DNA of 64,000 nucleotides from the NCBI RefSeq assembly GCF_000754805.1, contig NZ_KN150731.1, positions 4,203,886-4,267,885 on the forward strand. The letters are read 5' to 3'. A program made the position numbers and the translations under genes. The notes beneath the pieces are model-generated. The model saw only the letters and a list, made by a program, of their open reading frames with translations, did no database searches and was not told the DNA's origin. Positions 39,535-46,669 of the stretch are shown piece by piece (position 1 is the first letter of the stretch; every line of letters starts with the position of its first letter). The stretch is from Yersinia frederiksenii ATCC 33641 (GTDB lineage Bacteria > Pseudomonadota > Gammaproteobacteria > Enterobacterales > Enterobacteriaceae).

Positions 39535-39945
39535 ACTTGCTGATGAGTACAATTGTTGATGGTTTTAATTTTTACAAACAGTTCTTACTTTAGATAGCAC
39601 ATGTCATTTAACTGCTATATTGCTCCAGTCGTTATGGTATATAATATTTAAAATTGTGGTGAGGACCCTAGCTCGTCGTTCTTCAACCCTAGAAACGAAA
39701 TGTAAGTTCAAGTTGCATTTCATCTGTCGCTACTCATTCTGTTTACTGTGAAAAAAAGTAGTCTTAGCAGAGAAGTACTGCACAATACTCTCAATGGGTC
39801 GTATCTTACTTAATCTGATATTGTCAATCCGAGTCAGATTAACCTTTGTGACGAACTGCTAACCCTTGGTAGATTTGCCATCGCAATGTTCTCCTTTATT
39901 GATTATTATTGCTGACTATCTATAATAAATTTTTGATACGTATCA
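39535..39945. other. Intergenic region between FidL-like and second ToxR-like gene
   Basis: 411 nt, AT-rich, no gene supported. It should hold the promoter for the 39961 gene. No striking repeat was seen. Confidence 0.5.
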
Positions 39946-39960
39946 TTGGAAATAATTGGC

Positions 39961-40764
39961 ATGAGTAAATGTTATACTATAAATGATAATATTACATTTT
40001 ACCCTGAAAGTGGTATCCTCTCATCCTCTTTGGGTGGCGCTCGCATTAAGATCAACGTGCCAACAGCACAATTACTAGAGGCGTTTGTTAATAGAGTTGG
40101 TTTGATAATATCGCAAAGTGATTTGTATTCAATTGCTTGGGGTGATAATGGTGTGAATGTCACACCGAACACTCTGTATCAAAACATTTCATTATTACGT
40201 AAAGCATTGCAAGATATCGGGTTGTCTGGTGAAGCCATCACGACTGTAAGAGGAAAAGGGTTTATCTTTACAGTCACTAAAGTTACAGAATGCGAAATCG
40301 ATATTGACCCTGAAGATGATGAAATTATTATCGAGAATATTGTCCCTCAGCAGCAAGATGAGAAACTAGTAACCAAAAATAAATATAAAATATATAATAT
40401 AGTATTACTATTCGCATCTGTATTGATTTTCTTTGGCGCTGTGTTTTATTTTATCCATAAAAGTATTCCTAAGCGTATAATCGATTATCCTAAAAACTTC
40501 ACATTTTTATCAAAAATTGATGGGTGCAGTATATTCACCAGCACTGAATTACATAACTTGGAAAGTCAGGAGAAAGTTAATACGTTTCTAAGTGGCCAAT
40601 CATTAGAGTGTAATAATTACCCTTATATTTACTTAAACTATACAATAAGACACCCTACAATATCAGTTATTTCTTGTGAGTTTGAAGTTAATTATAGTAA
40701 GAAAAATAACTGTAGAACTGAAATATTCGTCAATCATGGTGGTTTTAATGAAATCAAATACTAA
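39961..40764 (+). CDS. ToxR-like membrane-bound transcriptional regulator (second)
   Basis: A 267-residue paralogue of the gene at 22734. The winged helix is strongly conserved (PTAQLLEAFVNRVGLIISQS, AWGDNGVNVTPNTLYQNISL, TTVRGKGFIFTVT). An acidic linker (IDPEDDEIIIENI) follows, one membrane span (about 144-166), and a periplasmic domain with Cys residues (DGCSIF, LECNNY, ISCEFE, NNCRTE). ATG 39961 is chosen over an upstream TTG. It overlaps by 17 nt with the FidL-like gene at 40748, so they are a pair. Possible regulator of the second fimbrial operon (43207). Confidence 0.87.
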   Translation: MSKCYTINDNITFYPESGILSSSLGGARIKINVPTAQLLEAFVNRVGLIISQSDLYSIAWGDNGVNVTPNTLYQNISLLRKALQDIGLSGEAITTVRGKGFIFTVTKVTECEIDIDPEDDEIIIENIVPQQQDEKLVTKNKYKIYNIVLLFASVLIFFGAVFYFIHKSIPKRIIDYPKNFTFLSKIDGCSIFTSTELHNLESQEKVNTFLSGQSLECNNYPYIYLNYTIRHPTISVISCEFEVNYSKKNNCRTEIFVNHGGFNEIKY

Positions 40765-41224
40765 ATACATACTGCTGATTTTCATATCAGTCATCATGAT
40801 TGTTTCCACTATTGCTTATGCTTATTTTTTAGCGGATAACAACAATAAAAAACTAAATTGCCATGGTGTGCATTATACGTATAGTAAAAATTTCAACATC
40901 AAGTCCAATGTTGAAATAAATCTATATAGCAAAAATGGTTATATGATAATAAATGGAATTGTTACTAATAATAACATACCCTATCAATTAACCAGGAAGA
41001 CACTATTTAACATCTCTGATATAGATAATAAAACGATTCTGACTTTTACTGGCGTTGAGATTAGTCTTTCAGACGAAGTGAGCCGAACTGATCTTGAGAA
41101 AATGCTACCTAGTTTTATGTCTCAAGTAGGGAGTAATCTCTTAATTTCTATTTATAGAATTAACAATAATAATTATATTATTGAGTCTAATGGTGTGGCA
41201 AGTTTTCTGTGTAATAAGGATTAG
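40748..41224 (+). CDS. FidL-like membrane-anchored protein (second)
   Basis: A 158-residue protein with an N-terminal membrane span (about 7-28, YILLIFISVIMIVSTIAYAY) and a periplasmic part with Cys near each end (KLNCHG, SFLCNKD). The ATG at 40748 overlaps the end of the ToxR-like gene, implying translational coupling, as in MarT/FidL-like pairs. A longer frame upstream runs antithetically within the regulator gene and was rejected as a start. Confidence 0.7.
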   Translation: MKSNTKYILLIFISVIMIVSTIAYAYFLADNNNKKLNCHGVHYTYSKNFNIKSNVEINLYSKNGYMIINGIVTNNNIPYQLTRKTLFNISDIDNKTILTFTGVEISLSDEVSRTDLEKMLPSFMSQVGSNLLISIYRINNNNYIIESNGVASFLCNKD

Positions 41225-41614
41225 TTTATTAGGTGTTCTGCTTAAACGTCGGCGTGGTTTTGACTATTTTAAATAGAGATATTTAAGCAGTTTTTTATCA
41301 TACCCTATATCTTTATTATTTATTTTTAAGATTATATTCATTATTATGAATATTAACCAAGTCTTAACTTGGCTAAATTCCGCTCAACTAAAGCCCATCT
41401 TCCTCCTGCAGTTGTAGTGAAATTTCCATGCAAGAAAATCACATAATCACTCTTTATTTCAATATGTTATGGTGCATGCGTGACACTTTGATATGGGCTT
41501 CTTTGCATAATTTCATTAATTAATTTTTATTAAGACCTTATGATTTATATTATTTCTTAGCTTATGTTTTAATTGTTGCTCTAATTTTTTAATTCAAGTA
41601 AAGAGTACATTTTT
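41225..41614. other. Intergenic region between FidL-like and LuxR-like genes
   Basis: 390 nt, AT-rich, with no gene supported. It holds the presumed promoter of the LuxR-type gene. Confidence 0.5.
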
Positions 41615-42148
41615 ATGCACTGTATGATAACTATATCTGACCACAATAATTTTTTTTCGTATGGATTGTATCATTTATTTAAGAGCCACCTTAAAATTTG
41701 TTTATTGGTTAAGACTACGAGTCTTGCCAATGAGACTGATGATGGCTTTATCGCTATATCCTTTTGTGAGAATGTCAGCGTTACTCTTAAAATTAGAGAC
41801 AAAAAACATATGGCAAAAGAACTGGCTTCGGAAGTTGTAATTTTTAGGAATGACAGCATTAATCAATTAAGCAGTAAAGTTGAATGTATAATCGCCAATA
41901 TGCTAAAGCATGGTCACGGGCATGATGTTATCTATAATGATCGTGGGGTCATTAAATTAACGTCAACTCAAATAAAAATTTGCAAATTCTTTTATGATGG
42001 GATTGCCACTAAGACTGCTTCTATTTTGCTAAATTTAAGTGAGAAAACCATTAGCACTCACAAACGAAATGTTATGAGGAAGATAAATGTTATTAATAAT
42101 CAAGGGCTATATCTCTGGATTGAAAAAAATAAGAATCACTATTTTTAA
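41615..42148 (+). CDS. LuxR-type transcriptional regulator
   Basis: A 177-residue protein with a C-terminal LuxR helix-turn-helix (about 108-165): LTSTQIKICKFFYDGIATKT, ASILLNLSEKTISTHKRNVM. The N-terminal part (MITISDHNNFFSYGLYHLF...) resembles a degenerate receiver (like RcsA/CsgD/FimZ-type), but the usual aspartate pocket is not obvious. Such regulators often control fimbriae and biofilm genes. It is followed 43 nt later by a FidL-like gene. Confidence 0.82.
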   Translation: MHCMITISDHNNFFSYGLYHLFKSHLKICLLVKTTSLANETDDGFIAISFCENVSVTLKIRDKKHMAKELASEVVIFRNDSINQLSSKVECIIANMLKHGHGHDVIYNDRGVIKLTSTQIKICKFFYDGIATKTASILLNLSEKTISTHKRNVMRKINVINNQGLYLWIEKNKNHYF

Positions 42149-42191
42149 ATAGACATAAAAAATTAATTTAAAATAATAAGGTTTTGCTTTG

Positions 42192-42707
42192 ATGAACGAT
42201 GTTGCTCTTGTGAATAAAATTTATTTCATATTGAAAATAATACTGTCTATCGTGTTTGTTTATTCCGTTTCATTTTTACTGCTAAAATTTAGATATGATA
42301 AAAGTGATGTTATTAATTGTAATGCGAATCTGACCATTCATAGAGAAGAATTGGGACTAATGACAAAACTTATGGTCGAATTTTCTATGAATAATAAAAA
42401 TGGAATTGTCTATATTGATGGCATTGTTTATAAAAATAGTGAGAAAGTAGGCACGATAAGTCGTAGAACCTTTTTTGATGTAACAGCGATTAATGATGAT
42501 TTGTTATTAACATCGAAGAGAAACTGGGTGACTGAAACTAATAATGTGAATGAATCTTTATTTTCAGATCTGATGCTATCGAGGTTTTATTTAGTTGATG
42601 ATCATCCCATGGCTGCTTTCTTCACTAAAAATCGTAACGGAAGTTATTATATTTCGACAAAAACAATGCCCTATGTGTACTGCTCTAAGGTTTTAAGAGA
42701 TCGCTAG
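42192..42707 (+). CDS. FidL-like membrane-anchored protein (third)
   Basis: A 171-residue protein with one N-terminal membrane span (about 10-34) and periplasmic Cys (INCNANLTIH, YVYCSK). It is closest to the copy at 39013: both have ISRR.FF/IFY, AINDDLLL/SINDILLL, NW and ISTK.MPYVYC/ISTKSIPFIYC patterns. ATG 42192 is used rather than TTG 42189. It is paired with a LuxR gene here instead of ToxR-like. Confidence 0.7.
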   Translation: MNDVALVNKIYFILKIILSIVFVYSVSFLLLKFRYDKSDVINCNANLTIHREELGLMTKLMVEFSMNNKNGIVYIDGIVYKNSEKVGTISRRTFFDVTAINDDLLLTSKRNWVTETNNVNESLFSDLMLSRFYLVDDHPMAAFFTKNRNGSYYISTKTMPYVYCSKVLRDR

Positions 42708-42839
42708 AGTTTAGCTTTTTAGAAATAGTGGTCTATTAGCATACTGAGGATATCATTGCTGGTCAGCCTCCTGTAAGTAACCCGTCAACGTGAACCACTA
42801 ATTCCGGGATACTGATTATGTCCCCTGGAGGAGATCGCC

Positions 42840-42956
42840 ATGTGCAAGCTCCATTATCTGTTAATTGTCTTTATGCAGTCTATTGGGGTTAGGGAACCTG
42901 AAAAGATGTCGGCTAGCAAAGCTGGGCTATCTCAGGTAACTGACTTCAACACATAA
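42840..42956 (+). CDS. Possible 38-residue small protein
   Basis: A short frame starting MCKLHYLLIVFMQSIG and ending SQVTDFNT. It is preceded by a perfect GGAGGAGA 6 nt before the ATG, unusually strong for random sequence in this AT-rich spacer. The N-terminal half is hydrophobic. No homologue known to me. The rest of the 42.7-43.2 kb spacer shows nothing else. Confidence 0.3.
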   Translation: MCKLHYLLIVFMQSIGVREPEKMSASKAGLSQVTDFNT

Positions 42957-43206
42957 TCCCAATTGGTGGATTTAGCTGTCATGTTTCAAACATATTCGGA
43001 CTGATATTCTGTATTGTCGGTGTTGAACAATACATTTAAGAGTAAAGTTAAATGTATTTAAAATCAATTTGTTAGGTATTTACTTTTATTGAAAGTAAGC
43101 CTGAAGAGTCTTAACTCCACCTTAATTAGACTAAATCATTAAATTTTTAGCTCTCTCTAGGACACACTCAAATCCTTAATCAACGTGTCATTAGAGGAAT
43201 AAATAC

Positions 43207-43758
43207 ATGCGTACAACACTTTTAACTTTATCACCTGCCGCTTTGTTATTGTTGGCTTCGGCTGGAACGGCCTTTGCAGCAGACTCTGGGCGTAATGCAA
43301 TGATAACGATAGAGGCTAGCATCGTAACTGCAACCTGTGATGTATCGGTCACTGACCGATTGAATTTGAATAACCACACAGCAGCCGTTTTCACTGCCGC
43401 TAATACTTTTATTGATACGACGGCACAAAATTTTGATGTGAGACTTATGAATTGTGGGACACCATCGGCGGAGGATGATACTGCGAGCTTGCGTATTTCG
43501 GGTTCAACACTGAGCGGTGGCAGTAACAATATCTTTAACAGCGATAATAGCTCTAGTGTTGGTGTCATGATCAAACATGAAGGCACCATCTTACAAAGTG
43601 GAGACTCTATTCTTGTTGGGACTGCGGGTAGCACGCCAGCACCTGGAGATTTTGAAAAATCGATTTCTTTAAGTGCCGCGTTAGCTACCACTAATATATC
43701 AGCCATCGAAAATACAACGATTAGTGCACCAATTACATTTAGTTTTGTTTATAACTAA
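43207..43758 (+). CDS. Fimbrial major subunit of second operon
   Basis: A 183-residue pilin. Signal peptide to TAFAAD (about 22). The mature N-terminal extension is NAMITIEASIVTATCDVSVT with the first Cys, followed by VRLMNCGTPSAEDD with the second. The C-terminal strand is APITFSFVYN with the penultimate Tyr. GAGG lies upstream. It starts a new transcriptional unit (about 500 nt spacer before it) and is followed by a strong hairpin, typical for the most abundant subunit. Confidence 0.92.
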   Translation: MRTTLLTLSPAALLLLASAGTAFAADSGRNAMITIEASIVTATCDVSVTDRLNLNNHTAAVFTAANTFIDTTAQNFDVRLMNCGTPSAEDDTASLRISGSTLSGGSNNIFNSDNSSSVGVMIKHEGTILQSGDSILVGTAGSTPAPGDFEKSISLSAALATTNISAIENTTISAPITFSFVYN

Positions 43759-43764
43759 CCATTT

Positions 43765-43798
43765 CTGATGGCAGGTGATGATAACTCCCTGCCATCAG
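43765..43798 (+). promoter_or_regulatory. Intercistronic hairpin after the major pilin gene
   Basis: CTGATGGCAGG (43765-43775) pairs with CCTGCCATCAG (43788-43798), an 11-bp perfect stem with no T run after it. Such hairpins between pilin and chaperone stabilise pilin mRNA or weaken read-through to assembly genes. Confidence 0.7.
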
Positions 43799-43816
43799 GC
43801 AAGAGGAGTTTGAGTA

Positions 43817-44533
43817 ATGAAATTTTTATTTCGCACGCTGTCTTTGATATTTGTTGGTTTGACTGCCACTCAAACCGTTCAGGCTGGCGGATTTGGTATT
43901 AGTGCCACTCGGCTGATTTACCCACAGGGTGCATCGAGTGTTTCACTCACTTTGCGCAATACGCAACCAGATGCTCCTTATTTGGTACAGACCACAGTCA
44001 GCGCTTCTATTGATGGGAAAGGAGTAGCCCCTTTTTTGGTCACTCCTCCGTTATTTCGCCTCGAACCAAATAGTAGCAACCAAATTCGGATTTCTGCTAA
44101 TGGCGGGGCTTTGCCCAGTGATCGTGAATCGGTTTTCTATATTAATGCTCGGGCTATACCCAGTAGTGTTGCAGGAACTGGAGAAGATCAGCAACAAAGC
44201 GTTGGTGGTGAAGTAAAACTGGGCGTTGCGAACGTCATCAAGTTATTTTATCGCCCTGCTGGATTAGCCCCGAGTGTCGCCAATGCCCATAAGAACCTAC
44301 AATTTACCCTAGTGAAAGAGGGATTACAGGTTAATAACTCCTCACCCTATTTTATTAACTTTGCTGGCATCAGTTTTGCCGGAGAGGCGCTATCTTTGGC
44401 GCGCGCCGAAGCTAGTATGATTGCCCCTTTCAGCAGCCATATCTTCCCGACCAAAGTTAAACAAGGGGAGATCCGCTGGCGGGTGATCAACGATCTTGGA
44501 GGTATCGATGCCTTTACTAAAGTGGTGCCGTAA
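43817..44533 (+). CDS. Periplasmic pilus chaperone, first of three
   Basis: A 238-residue PapD-type chaperone. Signal peptide to VQAGG (about 23). Shared features: FGISATRLIYPQGASSVSLT, FLVTPPLFRLEPNSSNQIRI, DRESVFYINARAIPSS and NVIKLFYRPAGLAP, with the conserved Arg and Lys of the donor pocket visible. GAGGAG lies before the ATG. Overlaps by 26 nt with the next subunit gene. Confidence 0.95.
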   Translation: MKFLFRTLSLIFVGLTATQTVQAGGFGISATRLIYPQGASSVSLTLRNTQPDAPYLVQTTVSASIDGKGVAPFLVTPPLFRLEPNSSNQIRISANGGALPSDRESVFYINARAIPSSVAGTGEDQQQSVGGEVKLGVANVIKLFYRPAGLAPSVANAHKNLQFTLVKEGLQVNNSSPYFINFAGISFAGEALSLARAEASMIAPFSSHIFPTKVKQGEIRWRVINDLGGIDAFTKVVP

Positions 44534-45044
44534 TGCAGGTTCTGCGAGCCTTTTCATCTGTGTAGTCGCTCTGCCGGTACAAGCTGCTGAAATAGTGGAT
44601 TTCCGTGCCACCATTGTTCCTGGAACTTGCGAAATTAAGCTAGATCAAGAGTTTTTGGATTTGGGGAGCGTCCAAACAAGCTCGTTGTTATCGGGAGCCG
44701 TGGCTGCATCCAATACTTTCTCTCTGAAAGTACAAAATTGTAGCGGGACGGCACCTGGTAGCCAAAAACCTGTTATCCAGGTCACTGGCAATGGTGATGG
44801 CAGTGGCAGCAAATGGCTGTTTCGTGACGCTGACTCAGACGCTCAAGGGGTTGGTGTGCTGCTAACTCAAAACATGAATACCGTTCGCCATGATGACAAG
44901 CTGCAATTTCAAGGAATAGTCCCGCCAGCCACAGGTGCCGCTATGGCATTTTCCGCAGGGGTATCCTGTATTGATTCGGGGGGCTGTAATCCAACCACCG
45001 GTAAACTCATTGCTCGAGTTACCTTCAATTTTCTTTACGATTAA
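44508..45044 (+). CDS. Minor fimbrial subunit
   Basis: A 178-residue pilin. Signal sequence MPLLKWCRNAGSASLFICVV ending VQAAE (about 27). Then VDFRATIVPGTCEIKLDQ, KVQNCSGTAPGS and the end ARVTFNFLYD. ATG 44508 has GGAGG 6 nt upstream and overlaps the preceding chaperone stop. A second Cys pair (SCIDSGGC) suggests a specialised subunit (adaptor or initiator). Confidence 0.88.
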   Translation: MPLLKWCRNAGSASLFICVVALPVQAAEIVDFRATIVPGTCEIKLDQEFLDLGSVQTSSLLSGAVAASNTFSLKVQNCSGTAPGSQKPVIQVTGNGDGSGSKWLFRDADSDAQGVGVLLTQNMNTVRHDDKLQFQGIVPPATGAAMAFSAGVSCIDSGGCNPTTGKLIARVTFNFLYD

Positions 45045-45053
45045 GAGCGCATT

Positions 45054-45770
45054 ATGATTCGAGCCCTTCGTTTTCGAGACTTGCAACTTATCAGTGGCTT
45101 ACTCCTTAGCCTCTGGGGAAATAGCGTTTTTGCTGCTGATGGCGGAATAAGCCTTGGACAAACGCGGGTCATATTTAATGAAACTGATCGGGCGCGCACT
45201 GTTCTGGTTAAGAATGATGGCGATAAAACTTATTTAATTCAGTCTCTGATTCAACTGGGCCCAGATAATAAGCAAGCAACACCATTTAACGTGACACCAC
45301 CCTTATTTCGGCTGGAGCCTAATAGCCGTAATTTGCTGCGTATTATACGCCAGAATGAAGGAACATTATCGCAGCAACATGAATCGGTGTTTTATTTATC
45401 TGTTCTGGCGATTCCTGCTCAAGCCTCCGAGCTGACAGAGCAGGCCCAGCTATCAATGGGAATTCGTTTTTTGATTAAGCTGTTCTATCGCCCCGATGGG
45501 TTGAATATGATCCCGGAAGACGCTTACTGCAAATTACAATTTACCCAAGTCGCTGAGGGTATCCGTGTAGAAAATCCTACACCCTATTTTTTAACGCTGG
45601 GGCAATTGAATATTAATCATCGCGCCGTTAGTTTCGAGCAGCACCCGGCAATGATTGCCCCTCACAGTAATCAAATTTATCCAGCTATTTCACCGTTGGC
45701 AATGGCTGACTGGCGAGTGATTACCGATTACGGGATCCTCTCGTCGAAATGCGAATATTCACCGCCATAA
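45054..45770 (+). CDS. Periplasmic pilus chaperone, second of three
   Basis: A 238-residue chaperone, signal peptide to VFAAD (about 28). It has GISLGQTRVIFNETDRARTV, NVTPPLFRLEPNSRNLLRII, ESVFYLSVLAIPAQ and IKLFYRPDGLNMIP. It starts 9 nt after the subunit gene. Clear family member, but distinct in sequence from the other two, so not a recent copy. Confidence 0.94.
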   Translation: MIRALRFRDLQLISGLLLSLWGNSVFAADGGISLGQTRVIFNETDRARTVLVKNDGDKTYLIQSLIQLGPDNKQATPFNVTPPLFRLEPNSRNLLRIIRQNEGTLSQQHESVFYLSVLAIPAQASELTEQAQLSMGIRFLIKLFYRPDGLNMIPEDAYCKLQFTQVAEGIRVENPTPYFLTLGQLNINHRAVSFEQHPAMIAPHSNQIYPAISPLAMADWRVITDYGILSSKCEYSPP

Positions 45771-45784
45771 TTTCTGGAGAGTAA

Positions 45785-46564
45785 ATGAAAAGTTTCTGGA
45801 CTCGCCTGTCATTAATAATGATTGGGAGCTTACTGATGCTGAACAGTTTATCGGTGAGCGCAAATCAGACTGAACTTAAAGGTATTTCCTTTTATGTGAT
45901 GCGGGTTATTTACCCGGAAAAAGCCAGTCAGGGTGTTGCATTAACCGTCTATAACAAAAGTGATCAGCCTTTTTTAATGCAATCTTGGATTCGGAGTATG
46001 GATCCTCAAACTGGCGGCGTTGCACCGCAGGGCAAAGTCGTTACTCCGATGCCCTTTATTGTCACTCCACCGCTGCAACGACTGGAGCCTAATAGTGATT
46101 TGACCTTGCGTATTCGGCGTACCGGAGGGGAGTTAGCACAGGATCGGGAGTCAGTATTTTATATTGCTACCAAGGCTATCCCATCTACACCTGCGAATAT
46201 GGCGCAAAACGGCGGTCAATTAACGTTAGCTGTTGTCAGTAATCTTAAACTATTTTACCGCCCGTCCAGCCTGCCGGACAGTGGGGTGGCAGGTGCTGCC
46301 TCACAATTACACTTCCATCTGGAAGGTAATACGCTGGTTGCTGAAAACCCAACGCCGTTTTGGTTGACATTTTCTCGGTTAAAAGTTGGTAACTATTTGT
46401 TTGATAATGCGGCTATGCGCCTGATGGTTCCACCAAAAGGGCAGCAACGCTATAACTTGCCTGCGGGTACAAAGGGGCCAGTTGAGTGGCAATTGCTTGA
46501 TGAGACAGCATGGAATACGCCATTAGAACAACAAAAATCACTTACTGGCTCATCTCGATATTGA
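45785..46564 (+). CDS. Periplasmic pilus chaperone, third of three
   Basis: A 259-residue chaperone, signal peptide to SVSAN (about 27). It has GISFYVMRVIYPEKASQGVA, FIVTPPLQRLEPNSDLTLRI, DRESVFYIATKAIPST and NLKLFYRPSSLPDSG. Slightly longer, with a Gln-rich tail. It lies directly before the usher, 14 nt after the previous chaperone. Confidence 0.94.
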   Translation: MKSFWTRLSLIMIGSLLMLNSLSVSANQTELKGISFYVMRVIYPEKASQGVALTVYNKSDQPFLMQSWIRSMDPQTGGVAPQGKVVTPMPFIVTPPLQRLEPNSDLTLRIRRTGGELAQDRESVFYIATKAIPSTPANMAQNGGQLTLAVVSNLKLFYRPSSLPDSGVAGAASQLHFHLEGNTLVAENPTPFWLTFSRLKVGNYLFDNAAMRLMVPPKGQQRYNLPAGTKGPVEWQLLDETAWNTPLEQQKSLTGSSRY

Positions 46565-46669
46565 TATCCAGTTTGCCGACAAACTTATTTTAACTTCTGG
46601 TTAATCATATGTTTTTAATTCCAATTTTGTGTATTGGCAAAACAGATAAACCAGGTTGAGCTAAATATC

